DNA of 64,000 nt from Stenotrophomonas maltophilia D457 (GTDB lineage: Bacteria; Pseudomonadota; Gammaproteobacteria; Xanthomonadales; Xanthomonadaceae). Below the pieces are notes generated by a model, which made no database searches, was not told the DNA's origin, and saw nothing but the letters and a program-made list of their open reading frames with translations. Position 1 is the stretch's first letter, and each line of letters begins with the position of its first letter. The translations under genes were made by a program, and so were the position numbers. The stretch is from assembly GCF_000284595.1 (NCBI RefSeq), contig NC_017671.1, forward strand, positions 3,071,001 through 3,135,000, in the 5' to 3' direction. Below, in pieces: positions 43,047 to 50,907 of the stretch.

Positions 43047-43682
43047 TTACCGCCAGTCGGTGATGCCTTCGCGGCGGTAGGCCTCGGCGAACGCCGGGCG
43101 CGCCTTCATCGAGGTGGCATGTGCCTTGAGCGACGGCCAGGTGTCACTGGGCCTGGGCATGTTGCGCGACCAGCGCATCAGCATCACCAGCATGTAGTCG
43201 ACCACGCAGGGCGTGGCGCCCAGCAGGTAGGGCCCATGCGCCAGCAGGTGCGTGGCCACATGCTGCCAGGCCGCTTCCAGGCGCTGTCGCGCCATCTCGC
43301 GACTGGCCTCCACGTTTGCCTCGCCCGCCACCTCGTGCGGATAGAACCAGGCGCGATAGGCCGGCTGCAACGTATTGGCACACCAGAACATCCAGCGGTA
43401 GGCATCGGCGCGCTGCGGCGTGCCCAGTGCCGGCAACAAACCGGCGTCCGGATGGCGGTCGGCCAGGTACAGGGCGATCGCCGCCGCTTCAGTCAGTACC
43501 AGGCCATCGATCAGCAGCGTCGGCACCACGCCGGCCGGATTCAGTGCCAGGTACTCCGCCGACTTGTGCTCGCGCGCGTCGAAATCCAGCAGCACCAACT
43601 CGTGCTCGATGCCGAGCTCGATCAGCAGCCAGTGCACCACCAGCGCGGCGGTGCTTGTCGAACCATACAGCGTGGTGCTCAT
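43047..43682 (-). CDS. Glutathione S-transferase family protein
   Basis: 211 residues. The thioredoxin-like N-terminal domain (MSTTLYGSTSTAALVVHWLL, NPAGVVPTLLID, LTEAAAIALYLADRHP with the conserved acidic-residue contact) is followed by the alpha-helical domain (YRWMFWCANTLQPAYRAWFY, GATPCVVDYMLVMLMRW). It differs clearly from the GST at 34820. Roles could include conjugation of electrophiles or peroxidase activity. Its 3' end adjoins the 66-bp palindrome. Confidence 0.88.
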   Translation of the reverse strand: MSTTLYGSTSTAALVVHWLLIELGIEHELVLLDFDAREHKSAEYLALNPAGVVPTLLIDGLVLTEAAAIALYLADRHPDAGLLPALGTPQRADAYRWMFWCANTLQPAYRAWFYPHEVAGEANVEASREMARQRLEAAWQHVATHLLAHGPYLLGATPCVVDYMLVMLMRWSRNMPRPSDTWPSLKAHATSMKARPAFAEAYRREGITDWR

Positions 43683-43739
43683 GCGGCGGATCCTGTGCAG
43701 GTGGGCCGGCCGATTATGCGCCCGTGCGGGAGCCGTCGC

Positions 43740-44084
43740 TCAGCCGCAGCTGCTCATGCAGGTATCGCGGCGCTCGCCACAGGACATCATCGGCGCGCGC
43801 AGCGTGCAGTCATGCGTCTTCAGTTCGCAGGCACGGCGCAGGTCCGGGTTGTCCACGTCCTTGCAGCGCTTGTCCGGCGCCGGCACCATCCGCTGCTCGC
43901 AATTGCTCTGGCGGCTGCCGAGAGAGTCATTCTGCGCCATGCAGCTGCGGTAGCTGGCCTGGCACTGCATGCGGCATTGCGCCGATGCAGGGAAATCCGC
44001 GCCTTCGTACGACGCCGGGGTGCTGCAGCCGGCCAGGGCCAGCAGCACGCCGGCCACGATGAAGCGATGCAGGGCCATGGACAC
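43740..44084 (-). CDS. Cysteine-rich small lipoprotein
   Basis: 114 residues (112 if the second Met at 44078 is used). A lipobox LAGC follows the signal peptide (FIVAGVLLALAGC). The mature part of about 94 residues has eleven cysteines in a regular pattern (QCRMQCQASYRSC, NCEQ, RCKD, ACELKTHDC, SCGERRDTCMSSC), suggesting a disulphide-stabilised periplasmic domain. I do not recognise a named family. It stands alone between the GST and the class I fumarase. It is a candidate for a metal-binding or protease-resistant envelope protein. Confidence 0.65.
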   Translation of the reverse strand: MSMALHRFIVAGVLLALAGCSTPASYEGADFPASAQCRMQCQASYRSCMAQNDSLGSRQSNCEQRMVPAPDKRCKDVDNPDLRRACELKTHDCTLRAPMMSCGERRDTCMSSCG

Positions 44085-44156
44085 GTCCTGTGCGAGGGTG
44101 TGCCAACCGTAGCAGAGCCAGGGCTACAGGCGCGTTAATCCTGCCTCCAGATACAG

Positions 44157-44181
44157 CAACGGCGCCACACGGGCGCCGTTG
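44157..44181 (-). terminator. Hairpin after the class I fumarase gene
   Basis: CAACGGCGCC-ACAC-GGGCGCCGTTG: a 10-bp stem, 22 bp after the fumarase stop (minus strand). No proper T run follows, so termination strength is uncertain. Confidence 0.5.
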
Positions 44182-44203
44182 TCTGGACCGAAGCGTGCGG
44201 GAA

Positions 44204-45721
44204 TTACTCCACCACCACCGGAATCTTGCCGATGCGGGCCTGCCACTCGCGCGGGCCGGTCTTGTGCACCGATTCGCCGGCGGAGTCGACGGCCACGGTC
44301 ACTGGCATGTCCTGCACGGTGAACTCGTAGATCGCCTCCATGCCCAGGTCAGCGAAACCGACCACCTTGGCCGCCTTGATCGCCTTGGACACCAGGTAGG
44401 CCGAGCCACCGACGGCCATCAGGTAGGCCGACTTGTGCTTCTTGATCGCCTCGATCGCGGCCGGGCCGCGCTCGGCCTTGCCGACCATGCCCAGCAGGCC
44501 GGTCTGTGCCAGCACCTGCTCGGTGAACTTGTCCATGCGGGTCGCCGTGGTCGGGCCGGCCGGGCCCACCACTTCGTCACGCACCGGATCGACCGGGCCG
44601 ACGTAGTAGATGAAGCGGCCCTTCAGATCGACCGGCAGCTGCTCGCCCTTGTTGAGCATGTCGACCATGCGCTTGTGCGCGGCGTCGCGGCCGGTGAGCA
44701 GCTTGCCGTTGAGCAGCAGGGTCTGGCCCGGCTTCCAGCTGGCCACGTCTTCCGGGGTGATCGTATCCAGGTCCACCCGGGTGCCCTTGGATGCGTCGTA
44801 GGTCAGCTTCGGCCAGTCTTCCAGCGACGGCGGGTCCAGCATCACCGGGCCGCTGCCATCCAGGGTGAAGTGCGCATGGCGGGTTGCCGCGCAGTTCGGG
44901 ATCATCGCCACCGGCAGGTTGGCCGCGTGGGTCGGGTAGTCGTTGATCTTGATGTCGAGCACGGTGGTCAGGCCACCCAGGCCCTGCGCACCGATGCCCA
45001 GCGCGTTGACCTTCTCGTACAGCTCCAGGCGCAGCTCCTCGATGCGGTTGGACGCACCACGGGCCTGCAGCTCGGTGATGTCGATCGGCTCCATCAGCGC
45101 TTCCTTGGCCAGCAGCATCGCCTTCTCGGCGGTGCCACCGATGCCGATGCCCAGCATGCCCGGCGGGCACCAGCCGGCGCCCATGGTCGGCACGGTCTTC
45201 AGCACCCAGTCGACAATCGAGTCGGACGGATTGAGCATGGCGAACTTGGTCTTCGCTTCCGAACCACCGCCCTTGGCGGCGACGATCACGTCGACTTTGT
45301 TGCCCGGCACCACCTTGACGTTGACCACGCCCGGGGTGTTGTCCCTGGTGTTGATGCGCTTGCCTGCCGGATCGGCCAGCACCGAGGCGCGCAGCTTGTT
45401 GTCCGGGTGCATGTAGGCGCGGCGCACGCCTTCATTGGCCATGTCTTCCACGCCCATGGTGGCGTCATCCCAACGCACGTCCATGCCGATTTCCAGGAAC
45501 ACGGTGACGATGCCGGTGTCCTGGCAGATCGGGCGGTGGCCCTCGGCGCACATGCGCGAATTGATCAGGATCTGCGCCATCGCTTCCTTCGCGGCCGGCG
45601 ACTCCTCGCGCTCGTAGGCGGCGGCAAGGTTCTTGATGTAGTCGACCGGGTGGTAGTACGAGATGTACTGCAGCGCGTCGGCGATGGACTGGATGAGGTC
45701 TTCCTGCTTGATCGATGTCAC
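44204..45721 (-). CDS. Class I fumarate hydratase (iron-sulphur)
   Basis: 505 residues. It hydrates fumarate to malate using a [4Fe-4S] cluster. HRPICQDTGIVTVF holds a cluster cysteine, and GTPPDE-like loops are absent while MGAGWCPPGMLGIGIGGTAEKA and IPNCAATRHAHF supply the other two cysteines. The C-terminal domain (SLEDWPKLTYD to the end) is the swivelling half. The start is GTG at 45721, matching the usual (V/M)TSIKQEDL; another GTG at 45760 has a stronger GGAGGGGG site and would add 13 residues. FumC is encoded at 11420, so two unrelated fumarases coexist. Confidence 0.93.
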   Translation of the reverse strand: MTSIKQEDLIQSIADALQYISYYHPVDYIKNLAAAYEREESPAAKEAMAQILINSRMCAEGHRPICQDTGIVTVFLEIGMDVRWDDATMGVEDMANEGVRRAYMHPDNKLRASVLADPAGKRINTRDNTPGVVNVKVVPGNKVDVIVAAKGGGSEAKTKFAMLNPSDSIVDWVLKTVPTMGAGWCPPGMLGIGIGGTAEKAMLLAKEALMEPIDITELQARGASNRIEELRLELYEKVNALGIGAQGLGGLTTVLDIKINDYPTHAANLPVAMIPNCAATRHAHFTLDGSGPVMLDPPSLEDWPKLTYDASKGTRVDLDTITPEDVASWKPGQTLLLNGKLLTGRDAAHKRMVDMLNKGEQLPVDLKGRFIYYVGPVDPVRDEVVGPAGPTTATRMDKFTEQVLAQTGLLGMVGKAERGPAAIEAIKKHKSAYLMAVGGSAYLVSKAIKAAKVVGFADLGMEAIYEFTVQDMPVTVAVDSAGESVHKTGPREWQARIGKIPVVVE

Positions 45722-45791
45722 GTCTTGCTCGCTTGCTCGAGGCTGGCGGGGGTAATCCACCCATTTTACCCCCTCCCCCGGCCCCGGGGTG

Positions 45792-45814
45792 GTAGTGCCG
45801 GCCGCTGGCCGGCA
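45792..45814. repeat. REP element, single (GCCGGCC type)
   Basis: GTAGTGCCGGCCGCTGGCCG followed by GCA, in the 107-bp gap between the divergent fumarase and sigma-factor genes, where their promoters would be expected. Confidence 0.8.
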
Positions 45815-45867
45815 AGATTCCCCCGACGCTCTGTCACGCCACGCGCCACTGCGGCGTCCTTGCCCAC

Positions 45868-46764
45868 ATGAACGCCGAAACCGCTTTCCAGACCCACCGC
45901 CCGCGCCTGATGGCGCTGGCCTACCGCCTGCTCGGCAGCCGCACCGACGCCGAAGACGTGGTTCAGGACGCCTGGCTGCGCTGGTCCGGCGCCGATCCTG
46001 CGGCCGTCCGCGATGCCGAGGCCTGGCTGGTCACCACCACCACCCGGCTCGGCCTGGACCGGCTGCGTGCGGCCAAGCGCGAGCGCGTCCACTACGTCGG
46101 CCCATGGCTGGCCGAACCGCTGGCGGTCACCCTGGAGCCGGACCCGGCGCCCGGTCCGGCCCAGCTGCATGCGCTGGCCGACGACGTCTCGGTCGCTTTC
46201 CTGACCCTGCTCGAACAGCTCGGCCCGGAGGAACGCGCCGCCTTCCTGCTGAAGGAGGCGTTCGACCACGACTACCGTGAGATCGCCGAGTTGATCGGCC
46301 ACAGCGAGGCCAACTGCCGGCAGCTGGTGCACCGTGCCCGGCAACGCCTGCAGGCCGGACGACCGCGCTTCAATGCCGATGCCAGCCAGCACCGGCAGCT
46401 GCTGGCGCGCTTCATGGAGGCCTCGCAGCGCGGCGACAGCGACGCGATCCAGGCCCTGCTGCACGCCAACGCGGTGCTGGTTTCCGACGGCGGTGGCGTG
46501 GTCACTGCGGCGGTGCGGCCGCTGCTGGGCGCCGAACGCATCGGCCGCCTGTTCTGGGCCATCGCCCGCCGCGGCGCGGTGCATCCCGCCCAGCTGGGCT
46601 ACGTCAACGGCGAGCCGGCGATCCTGCGCTTCCAGGGTGAGCGCCTCCATTCGGTCACCACCATCGAGGTGGTCGATGGCCGCATCGCCAACGTGTACAG
46701 CGTGTTGAATCCGGAAAAGCTGCCGGGTGTTGTCACGCGCGATGACGGTACGGCGTCCTGGTAG
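45868..46764 (+). CDS. ECF41-type RNA polymerase sigma factor (SigJ-like)
   Basis: 298 residues. Region 2 (RLMALAYRLLGSRTDAEDVVQDAWLRW) and region 4 (LLKEAFDHDYREIAELIGHSEANCRQLVHRARQ) are followed by a C-terminal SnoaL-like domain (about 175-290; HRQLLARFMEASQRGDSDAI, NPEKLPGVVTR). This layout defines the ECF41 group, which has no separate anti-sigma factor: the C-terminal domain itself modulates activity. The group is genetically linked to carboxymuconolactone-decarboxylase, oxidoreductase or epimerase genes, and a CMD gene lies 36 bp downstream. The target promoter is probably that of its neighbour or itself. Confidence 0.93.
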   Translation: MNAETAFQTHRPRLMALAYRLLGSRTDAEDVVQDAWLRWSGADPAAVRDAEAWLVTTTTRLGLDRLRAAKRERVHYVGPWLAEPLAVTLEPDPAPGPAQLHALADDVSVAFLTLLEQLGPEERAAFLLKEAFDHDYREIAELIGHSEANCRQLVHRARQRLQAGRPRFNADASQHRQLLARFMEASQRGDSDAIQALLHANAVLVSDGGGVVTAAVRPLLGAERIGRLFWAIARRGAVHPAQLGYVNGEPAILRFQGERLHSVTTIEVVDGRIANVYSVLNPEKLPGVVTRDDGTASW

Positions 46765-46800
46765 TGAAAGGCGGCCACCGTGGCCGCCGTGGAGCCGAAA

Positions 46801-47253
46801 ATGTCCGACCACGCCTCTCCCCGCGTCCCCTACACCCGCCTGGCCGCCGAGGCCTTCAAGGGCCTGCTGGCCACCAGCCAAGCCGTGCATGACAGCTCGA
46901 TCGATCCGACCCTGATGGAACTGGTGTTCCTGCGCGTGTCGCAGCTCAACGGCTGCGGCTACTGCATGGACATGCACGGCACCGCGCTGCGCAAGGGCGG
47001 CATCGAGCCGCGCAAGCTGGACACCCTGCCCGCCTGGCACGAAAGCCGCTTCTTCGATGCACGCGAGCGCGCGGCACTGGGCTGGGCCGAGGCGCTGACC
47101 CGGCTGACCGACGGCGCGCCGTCGCAGGCCGCGTTCGATGCCCTGGCACCGCACTTCGATGAGAAGGGCATCAGTGACCTGAGCATAGGCATCGCGGTGA
47201 TCAATGCCTGGAACCGCCTCGGTGCGGGGTTGCTGCCGCCGCTGCCGGCCTGA
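46801..47253 (+). CDS. Carboxymuconolactone decarboxylase family protein (AhpD-like)
   Basis: 150 residues. NGCGYCMDMHGTALRKGG carries the CXXC-X3-H redox motif of AhpD-like peroxidase helpers, and the preceding helices (AFKGLLATSQAVHDSSID, LVFLRVSQL) match the family fold. It is the usual partner of ECF41 sigma factors and is probably under their control. Peroxidase-reductase or related redox activity is expected; true carboxymuconolactone decarboxylation is unlikely because no catabolic genes are near. I chose ATG 46801 over the frame start at 46780. Confidence 0.9.
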   Translation: MSDHASPRVPYTRLAAEAFKGLLATSQAVHDSSIDPTLMELVFLRVSQLNGCGYCMDMHGTALRKGGIEPRKLDTLPAWHESRFFDARERAALGWAEALTRLTDGAPSQAAFDALAPHFDEKGISDLSIGIAVINAWNRLGAGLLPPLPA

Positions 47254-47288
47254 CCCACCCCGCCTTCGACAGTTCATCGGTGCTGCTG

Positions 47289-47338
47289 GTAGGTGTCGAC
47301 CTTGGTCGGCACGGTAGATCCACGCTACGCGTGGATAC
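47289..47338. repeat. Two different REP units in tandem
   Basis: GTAGGTGTCGACCTTGGTCG...CAC (47289-47312, GCCGACC type) is followed after 1 bp by GTAGATCCACGCTACGCGTG...GATAC (47314-47338), a hairpin of a third sequence type. Both carry the GTAG head. They lie in the 238-bp gap before the ABC exporter gene. Confidence 0.8.
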
Positions 47339-47342
47339 GGGA

Positions 47343-47430
47343 GGGTCGGATCCCTTCGCTTCGCGAAGGGCTCTGACCCGCTGTGGTCGCTGGGGTCAGA
47401 GCCCTTTGCCGCGCAAAGGGATCTGACCCC
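47343..47430. repeat. Pair of 39-bp GGGGTC hairpin elements
   Basis: Elements 47343-47379 (begins GGGTCGGATCCCTTCG, ends GGGCTCTGACCC) and 47392-47430 (begins GGGGTCAGAGCCCTTT, ends AAAGGGATCTGACCCC). Each is a hairpin with one conserved mismatch. They follow the two REP units and end 60 bp before the ABC exporter start. Confidence 0.85.
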
Positions 47431-47491
47431 GGTGCCGGCAACACAGCTGCACTGACTCCCCCTGCACGTATCACGCGCGCACAATACGCGC

Positions 47492-49363
47492 ATGCCTGCC
47501 ATCCCCACCGCTGGCGCTGCCGCCGCGAAGAAACCCAGCCTGCGCCAGCGCTTCAAGGCGATGCGCAACCTGCCGCCGTTCCTGCGCATGGTCTGGCAGA
47601 CCAGCCCCGCGCTCACCCTGGCCAGCCTGGGGCTGCGCCTGATCCGTGCGCTGCTGCCGGTGGCGATGCTGTACGTCGGCAAGCTGATCATCGACAGCGC
47701 CCTGCACCTGAGCCAGCACGACGCCGGTTTCCCGCCGCTGGGCGAGGCGCTGTCCAGCGGCATGCTCAATCCGCTGCTGGGCCTGCTGGCGCTGGAATTC
47801 GGCCTGGCCATCGCCTCGGACCTGCTCGGCCGGCTGGTCAGCTATGCCGACGCGCTGCTGTCGGAACTGTTCGCCAACGTCACCAGCATCCGGCTGATGG
47901 AACACGCGGCGACGCTGGATCTGGAGGACTTCGAGGACCCGGACCTGCAGGACAAGCTGGACCGCGCGAGGCGCCAGACCATGGGCCGGATGAACCTGAT
48001 GAGCCAGCTGTTCGGCCAGGTGCAGGACGCGATCACCGTGGCCAGCCTCGCCGTCGGCCTGCTGGTCTACGCGCCGTGGCTGATCCTGCTGCTTGCGCTG
48101 GCACTGGTGCCGGCCTTCATCGGCGAATCGCACTTCAACGCGGCCGGTTACAGCCTCAACTTCCAATGGACGCCCGAGCGCCGCCAGCTCGACTACCTGC
48201 GCCAGCTCGGTGCCAGCGTGGAAACGGCCAAGGAAGTGAAGATCTACAACCTGCACCGCTTCCTGGTCGAGCGCTATCGGCGCCTGTCGGTGGCGCTGTT
48301 CCAGGCCAACCGTGCCCTGGCACGGCGCCGGGCGTTCTGGGGCGCGCTGCTGGCTGCGCTGGGTACGCTGGGCTACTACACCGCCTACGCCTACATCGCC
48401 TGGCGCACGGTGCGCGGCGATTTCTCGATCGGCGACCTGACCTTCCTTGCCGGCAGCTTCCTGCGCCTGCGCCAGCTGCTGGAAGGCCTGCTGATCGGCT
48501 TCTCGCAGGTGGCCAGCCAGGCGCTGTACCTGGACGACCTGTTCTCGTTCTTCCAGATCGAGCCGGAAATCCACTCGCGCGAAGGCGCCATACGCGTGCC
48601 GCAGCCGATCCGCCAGGGCTTCGTGTTCGAGAACGTCGGCTTCCGCTATCCCGATGCCGAACAGTGGGCGGTGCGCCACCTCGATTTCCAGCTGCAGGCC
48701 GGCGAAGTGCTGGCCCTGGTCGGCGAGAACGGCGCCGGCAAGACCACCCTGGTGAAGCTGCTGGCACGCCTGTACGAACCGGACGAGGGCCGCATCCTGC
48801 TCGATGGCCGCGACCTGCGCGACTACGACCTGGACGACCTGCGCGCCAACCTCGGGGTGATCTTCCAGGACTTCGTGCGCTACAACCTCAGCGCCGGCGA
48901 GAACATCGGCGTCGGCCAGGTCGAGGCCATGGACGACCGGGCGCGCATCGCCGACGCCGCGCGCCGCGGCATGGCCGAGGAAGTGATCGAGGAGCTGCCC
49001 GGTGGCTACGACCAGCTGATCGGCCGCCGTTTCAAGCAGGGCGTGGACCTGTCCGGTGGCCAGTGGCAGAAGATCGCCATTGCCCGCGCATGGATGCGCA
49101 ATGCGCAGGTGATGATCCTGGATGAGCCAACGGCAGCACTGGATGCGCGCAGTGAGTTCGAGGTGTTCCAGCGGTTCAGGGAACTGGCGGATAATCGCAC
49201 CGCCGTATTGATTTCCCACCGTTTTTCCTCGGTCCGCATGGCCGATCGCATCCTGGTGCTGGCCGATGGCCGGATCGAGGCCAGTGGCACCCACGCCCAG
49301 CTGATGGCACAGGGCGGCCGCTATGCCGAGCTGTTCGAGCTGCAGGCGGCGGGTTACCGCTGA
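47492..49363 (+). CDS. ABC exporter, fused permease and ATP-binding domains
   Basis: 623 residues. A six-helix transmembrane domain (about 30-340; MLYVGKLIIDSALHL, FGQVQDAITVASLAVGLLVY) is fused to a nucleotide-binding domain with Walker A VGENGAGKTTLVKLL (about residue 411), signature VDLSGGQWQK, Walker B VMILDEPTAALDARS and the H-loop SHRFSSVRMADR. It forms a homodimeric inner-membrane half-transporter of the MsbA/LmrA type. The KKPSLRQRFKAMRNLP N-terminus is basic. The substrate cannot be told; lipids, peptides and drugs are all possible. The fpr gene follows but with its own promoter. Confidence 0.92.
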   Translation: MPAIPTAGAAAAKKPSLRQRFKAMRNLPPFLRMVWQTSPALTLASLGLRLIRALLPVAMLYVGKLIIDSALHLSQHDAGFPPLGEALSSGMLNPLLGLLALEFGLAIASDLLGRLVSYADALLSELFANVTSIRLMEHAATLDLEDFEDPDLQDKLDRARRQTMGRMNLMSQLFGQVQDAITVASLAVGLLVYAPWLILLLALALVPAFIGESHFNAAGYSLNFQWTPERRQLDYLRQLGASVETAKEVKIYNLHRFLVERYRRLSVALFQANRALARRRAFWGALLAALGTLGYYTAYAYIAWRTVRGDFSIGDLTFLAGSFLRLRQLLEGLLIGFSQVASQALYLDDLFSFFQIEPEIHSREGAIRVPQPIRQGFVFENVGFRYPDAEQWAVRHLDFQLQAGEVLALVGENGAGKTTLVKLLARLYEPDEGRILLDGRDLRDYDLDDLRANLGVIFQDFVRYNLSAGENIGVGQVEAMDDRARIADAARRGMAEEVIEELPGGYDQLIGRRFKQGVDLSGGQWQKIAIARAWMRNAQVMILDEPTAALDARSEFEVFQRFRELADNRTAVLISHRFSSVRMADRILVLADGRIEASGTHAQLMAQGGRYAELFELQAAGYR

Positions 49364-49383
49364 GAACGCCTCTCGTTCCGCCC

Positions 49384-49413
49384 AATGAGAACCCGTCTCA
49401 TTTGAGATAGAAT
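49384..49413 (+). promoter_or_regulatory. fpr promoter with a Fur-like box over the -35
   Basis: ATGAGA (49385-49390) and TAGAAT (49408-49413) are separated by 17 bp. The -35 is inside the 19-bp palindrome AATGAGA-ACCCG-TCTCATT (49384-49402), which matches the classical Fur consensus at 14 of 19 positions, and a second palindrome TCTCATTTGAGA overlaps it. Iron or redox control of fpr is inferred. Confidence 0.45.
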
Positions 49414-49442
49414 TCCCCCGACGACTTTTGATAGATACGCCC

Positions 49443-50222
49443 ATGTCCTCCGCTTTTGGCGCCGAAACGGTGCTTGAGGTCCGTCACTGGACCGACGCCT
49501 ACTTCAGTTTCACCACCACCCGCGACAGCGGCTTCCGCTTCGAGAACGGCCAGTTCGTGATGATCGGCCTGGAAACCGAGGCACGGCCGCTGCTGCGTGC
49601 GTACTCCATCGCCAGCGCCAACTGGGAAGAGCATCTGGAGTTCTTCAGCATCAAGGTGCAGGACGGCCCGCTGACCTCGCGCCTGCAGCACATCAAGCCG
49701 GGCGACAAGGTGCTGGTCGGCAAGAAGCCCACCGGCACCCTGCTGATCAGCGACCTGCACCCGGGCAAGAACCTGTACCTGCTGGGCACGGGTACCGGCA
49801 TGGCGCCGTGGCTGTCGGTCATCAAGGACCCGGAGACCTACGAGCGCTTCGAGAAGGTGATCCTCTGCCACGGCGTGCGCTACGAAAAGGATCTGGCCTA
49901 CCGCGATTACTTCGAGAGGGAGCTGCGTGAACACGAGTTCCTGGGCGAGATGATCGGCGACAAGTTGCTGTACTACCCGGCCGTCACCCGCGAGCCGTTC
50001 GCCAACCAGGGCCGCCTGACCTCGCTGATGGAAAGCGGCCAGATGCAGCGCACCCTCGGCCTGCCGGAGCTGAGCCCGGAAAACGACCGCGCGATGATCT
50101 GCGGCAGCCCGCAGATGCTGGCCGACCTGCGTGCTGTGCTCGATGCCCGCGGTTTCCAGGTTTCGCCGCGCATCGGCCAGCCGGGCCACTACGTGTTCGA
50201 GCGCGCGTTCGTCGAGAAATGA
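49443..50222 (+). CDS. fpr: Ferredoxin-NADP+ reductase
   Basis: 259 residues. The FAD domain has RPLLRAYSIASANWEE (the RXYS motif), and the NADP domain has LYLLGTGTGMAPWLSVI and MICGSPQMLADLRAVL; the C-terminal aromatic residue is in GHYVFERAFVEK. It moves electrons between NADPH and ferredoxin or flavodoxin, and supports Fe-S repair and oxidative-stress defence. It belongs to the short bacterial class (about 257 residues). The ATG at 49443 gives the conserved N-terminus; a TTG at 49428 is less likely. It has its own promoter with a Fur-like site. Confidence 0.95.
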   Translation: MSSAFGAETVLEVRHWTDAYFSFTTTRDSGFRFENGQFVMIGLETEARPLLRAYSIASANWEEHLEFFSIKVQDGPLTSRLQHIKPGDKVLVGKKPTGTLLISDLHPGKNLYLLGTGTGMAPWLSVIKDPETYERFEKVILCHGVRYEKDLAYRDYFERELREHEFLGEMIGDKLLYYPAVTREPFANQGRLTSLMESGQMQRTLGLPELSPENDRAMICGSPQMLADLRAVLDARGFQVSPRIGQPGHYVFERAFVEK

Positions 50223-50232
50223 TGCTGCAACG

Positions 50233-50296
50233 GTAGTGCCGGCCGCTGGCCGGCTCTTCCTGGCCCACGGGATTGCCGGCCAGCGGCCGGCACGAC
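50233..50296. repeat. REP inverted pair (GCCGGCC type)
   Basis: GTAGTGCCGGCCGCTGGCCG (50233-50254) faces its mirror TGCCGGCCAGCGGCCGGCAC (50274-50296) across about 19 bp, between convergent fpr and the glutathione peroxidase gene. The right unit reaches within 2 bp of the stop codon. It is the only hairpin available to end both transcripts. Confidence 0.88.
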
Positions 50297-50297
50297 C

Positions 50298-50777
50298 TCA
50301 CAGCAGCGCTTCGATCTCGCCGCGCAGCTGCTCCGGCCGGGTGGTGGGCGCATGCCGCGACACCACCCGCCCCTGGCGATCGACCAGGAACTTGCTGAAA
50401 TTCCACTTGATGCGGGCACTGCCGAGCACGCCGCGCTTCTCGCGCGCGAGCCACCTCCAGAGCGGGTCGGCCCCCTCGCCGTTGACCTCGATCTTTTCCG
50501 ACAGCGGGAAGCTGACCGGATAGTCCAGCGAACAGAACTGGCGGATCTGCGCGGCATCACCGGGCTCCTGCGCGCCAAACTGGTTGCACGGGAAGCCGAT
50601 CACCACCAGGCCGCGCTCGCGGTAGTCCTGCCACAGCTGCTCCAGCCCGGTGTACTGCGGGGTGAAGCCACAGCGGCTGGCGACGTTCACCAGCAGCAAC
50701 GGGTGGCCCTGGTACCGGGCCAGCGCCTGCGGCTGGCCGTCGAGGTCGCGGAAGCTGAAATCGTAGGCAGTGGTCAT
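50298..50777 (-). CDS. Glutathione peroxidase family protein, cytoplasmic (BtuE/BsaA-like)
   Basis: 159 residues without signal peptide. The peroxidatic cysteine is in NVASRCGFTPQYTGLE, the second conserved cysteine in GFPCNQFGAQEPG, and WNFSKFLVD supplies the Trp/Asn of the active site. The two-cysteine pattern indicates a thioredoxin-dependent peroxidase. ATG 50777 gives the family start (MTTAYDFSFRDLDG); the frame extends further upstream without support. The exported homologue at 5782 lacks the second cysteine, so the two enzymes probably use different reductants. Confidence 0.93.
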   Translation of the reverse strand: MTTAYDFSFRDLDGQPQALARYQGHPLLLVNVASRCGFTPQYTGLEQLWQDYRERGLVVIGFPCNQFGAQEPGDAAQIRQFCSLDYPVSFPLSEKIEVNGEGADPLWRWLAREKRGVLGSARIKWNFSKFLVDRQGRVVSRHAPTTRPEQLRGEIEALL

Positions 50778-50907
50778 GGCAGCGGGCCGTGGGCGGTGAA
50801 CGCATGGTACCCGCGCCCGGCCCCGGCAACATGCCTTTTGACACAAGTGCAGTCGCCGCCGGCCGGGTTACCCTCGGGCCCTTGTTTGCCTTACCGGAGC
50901 TTCTACC

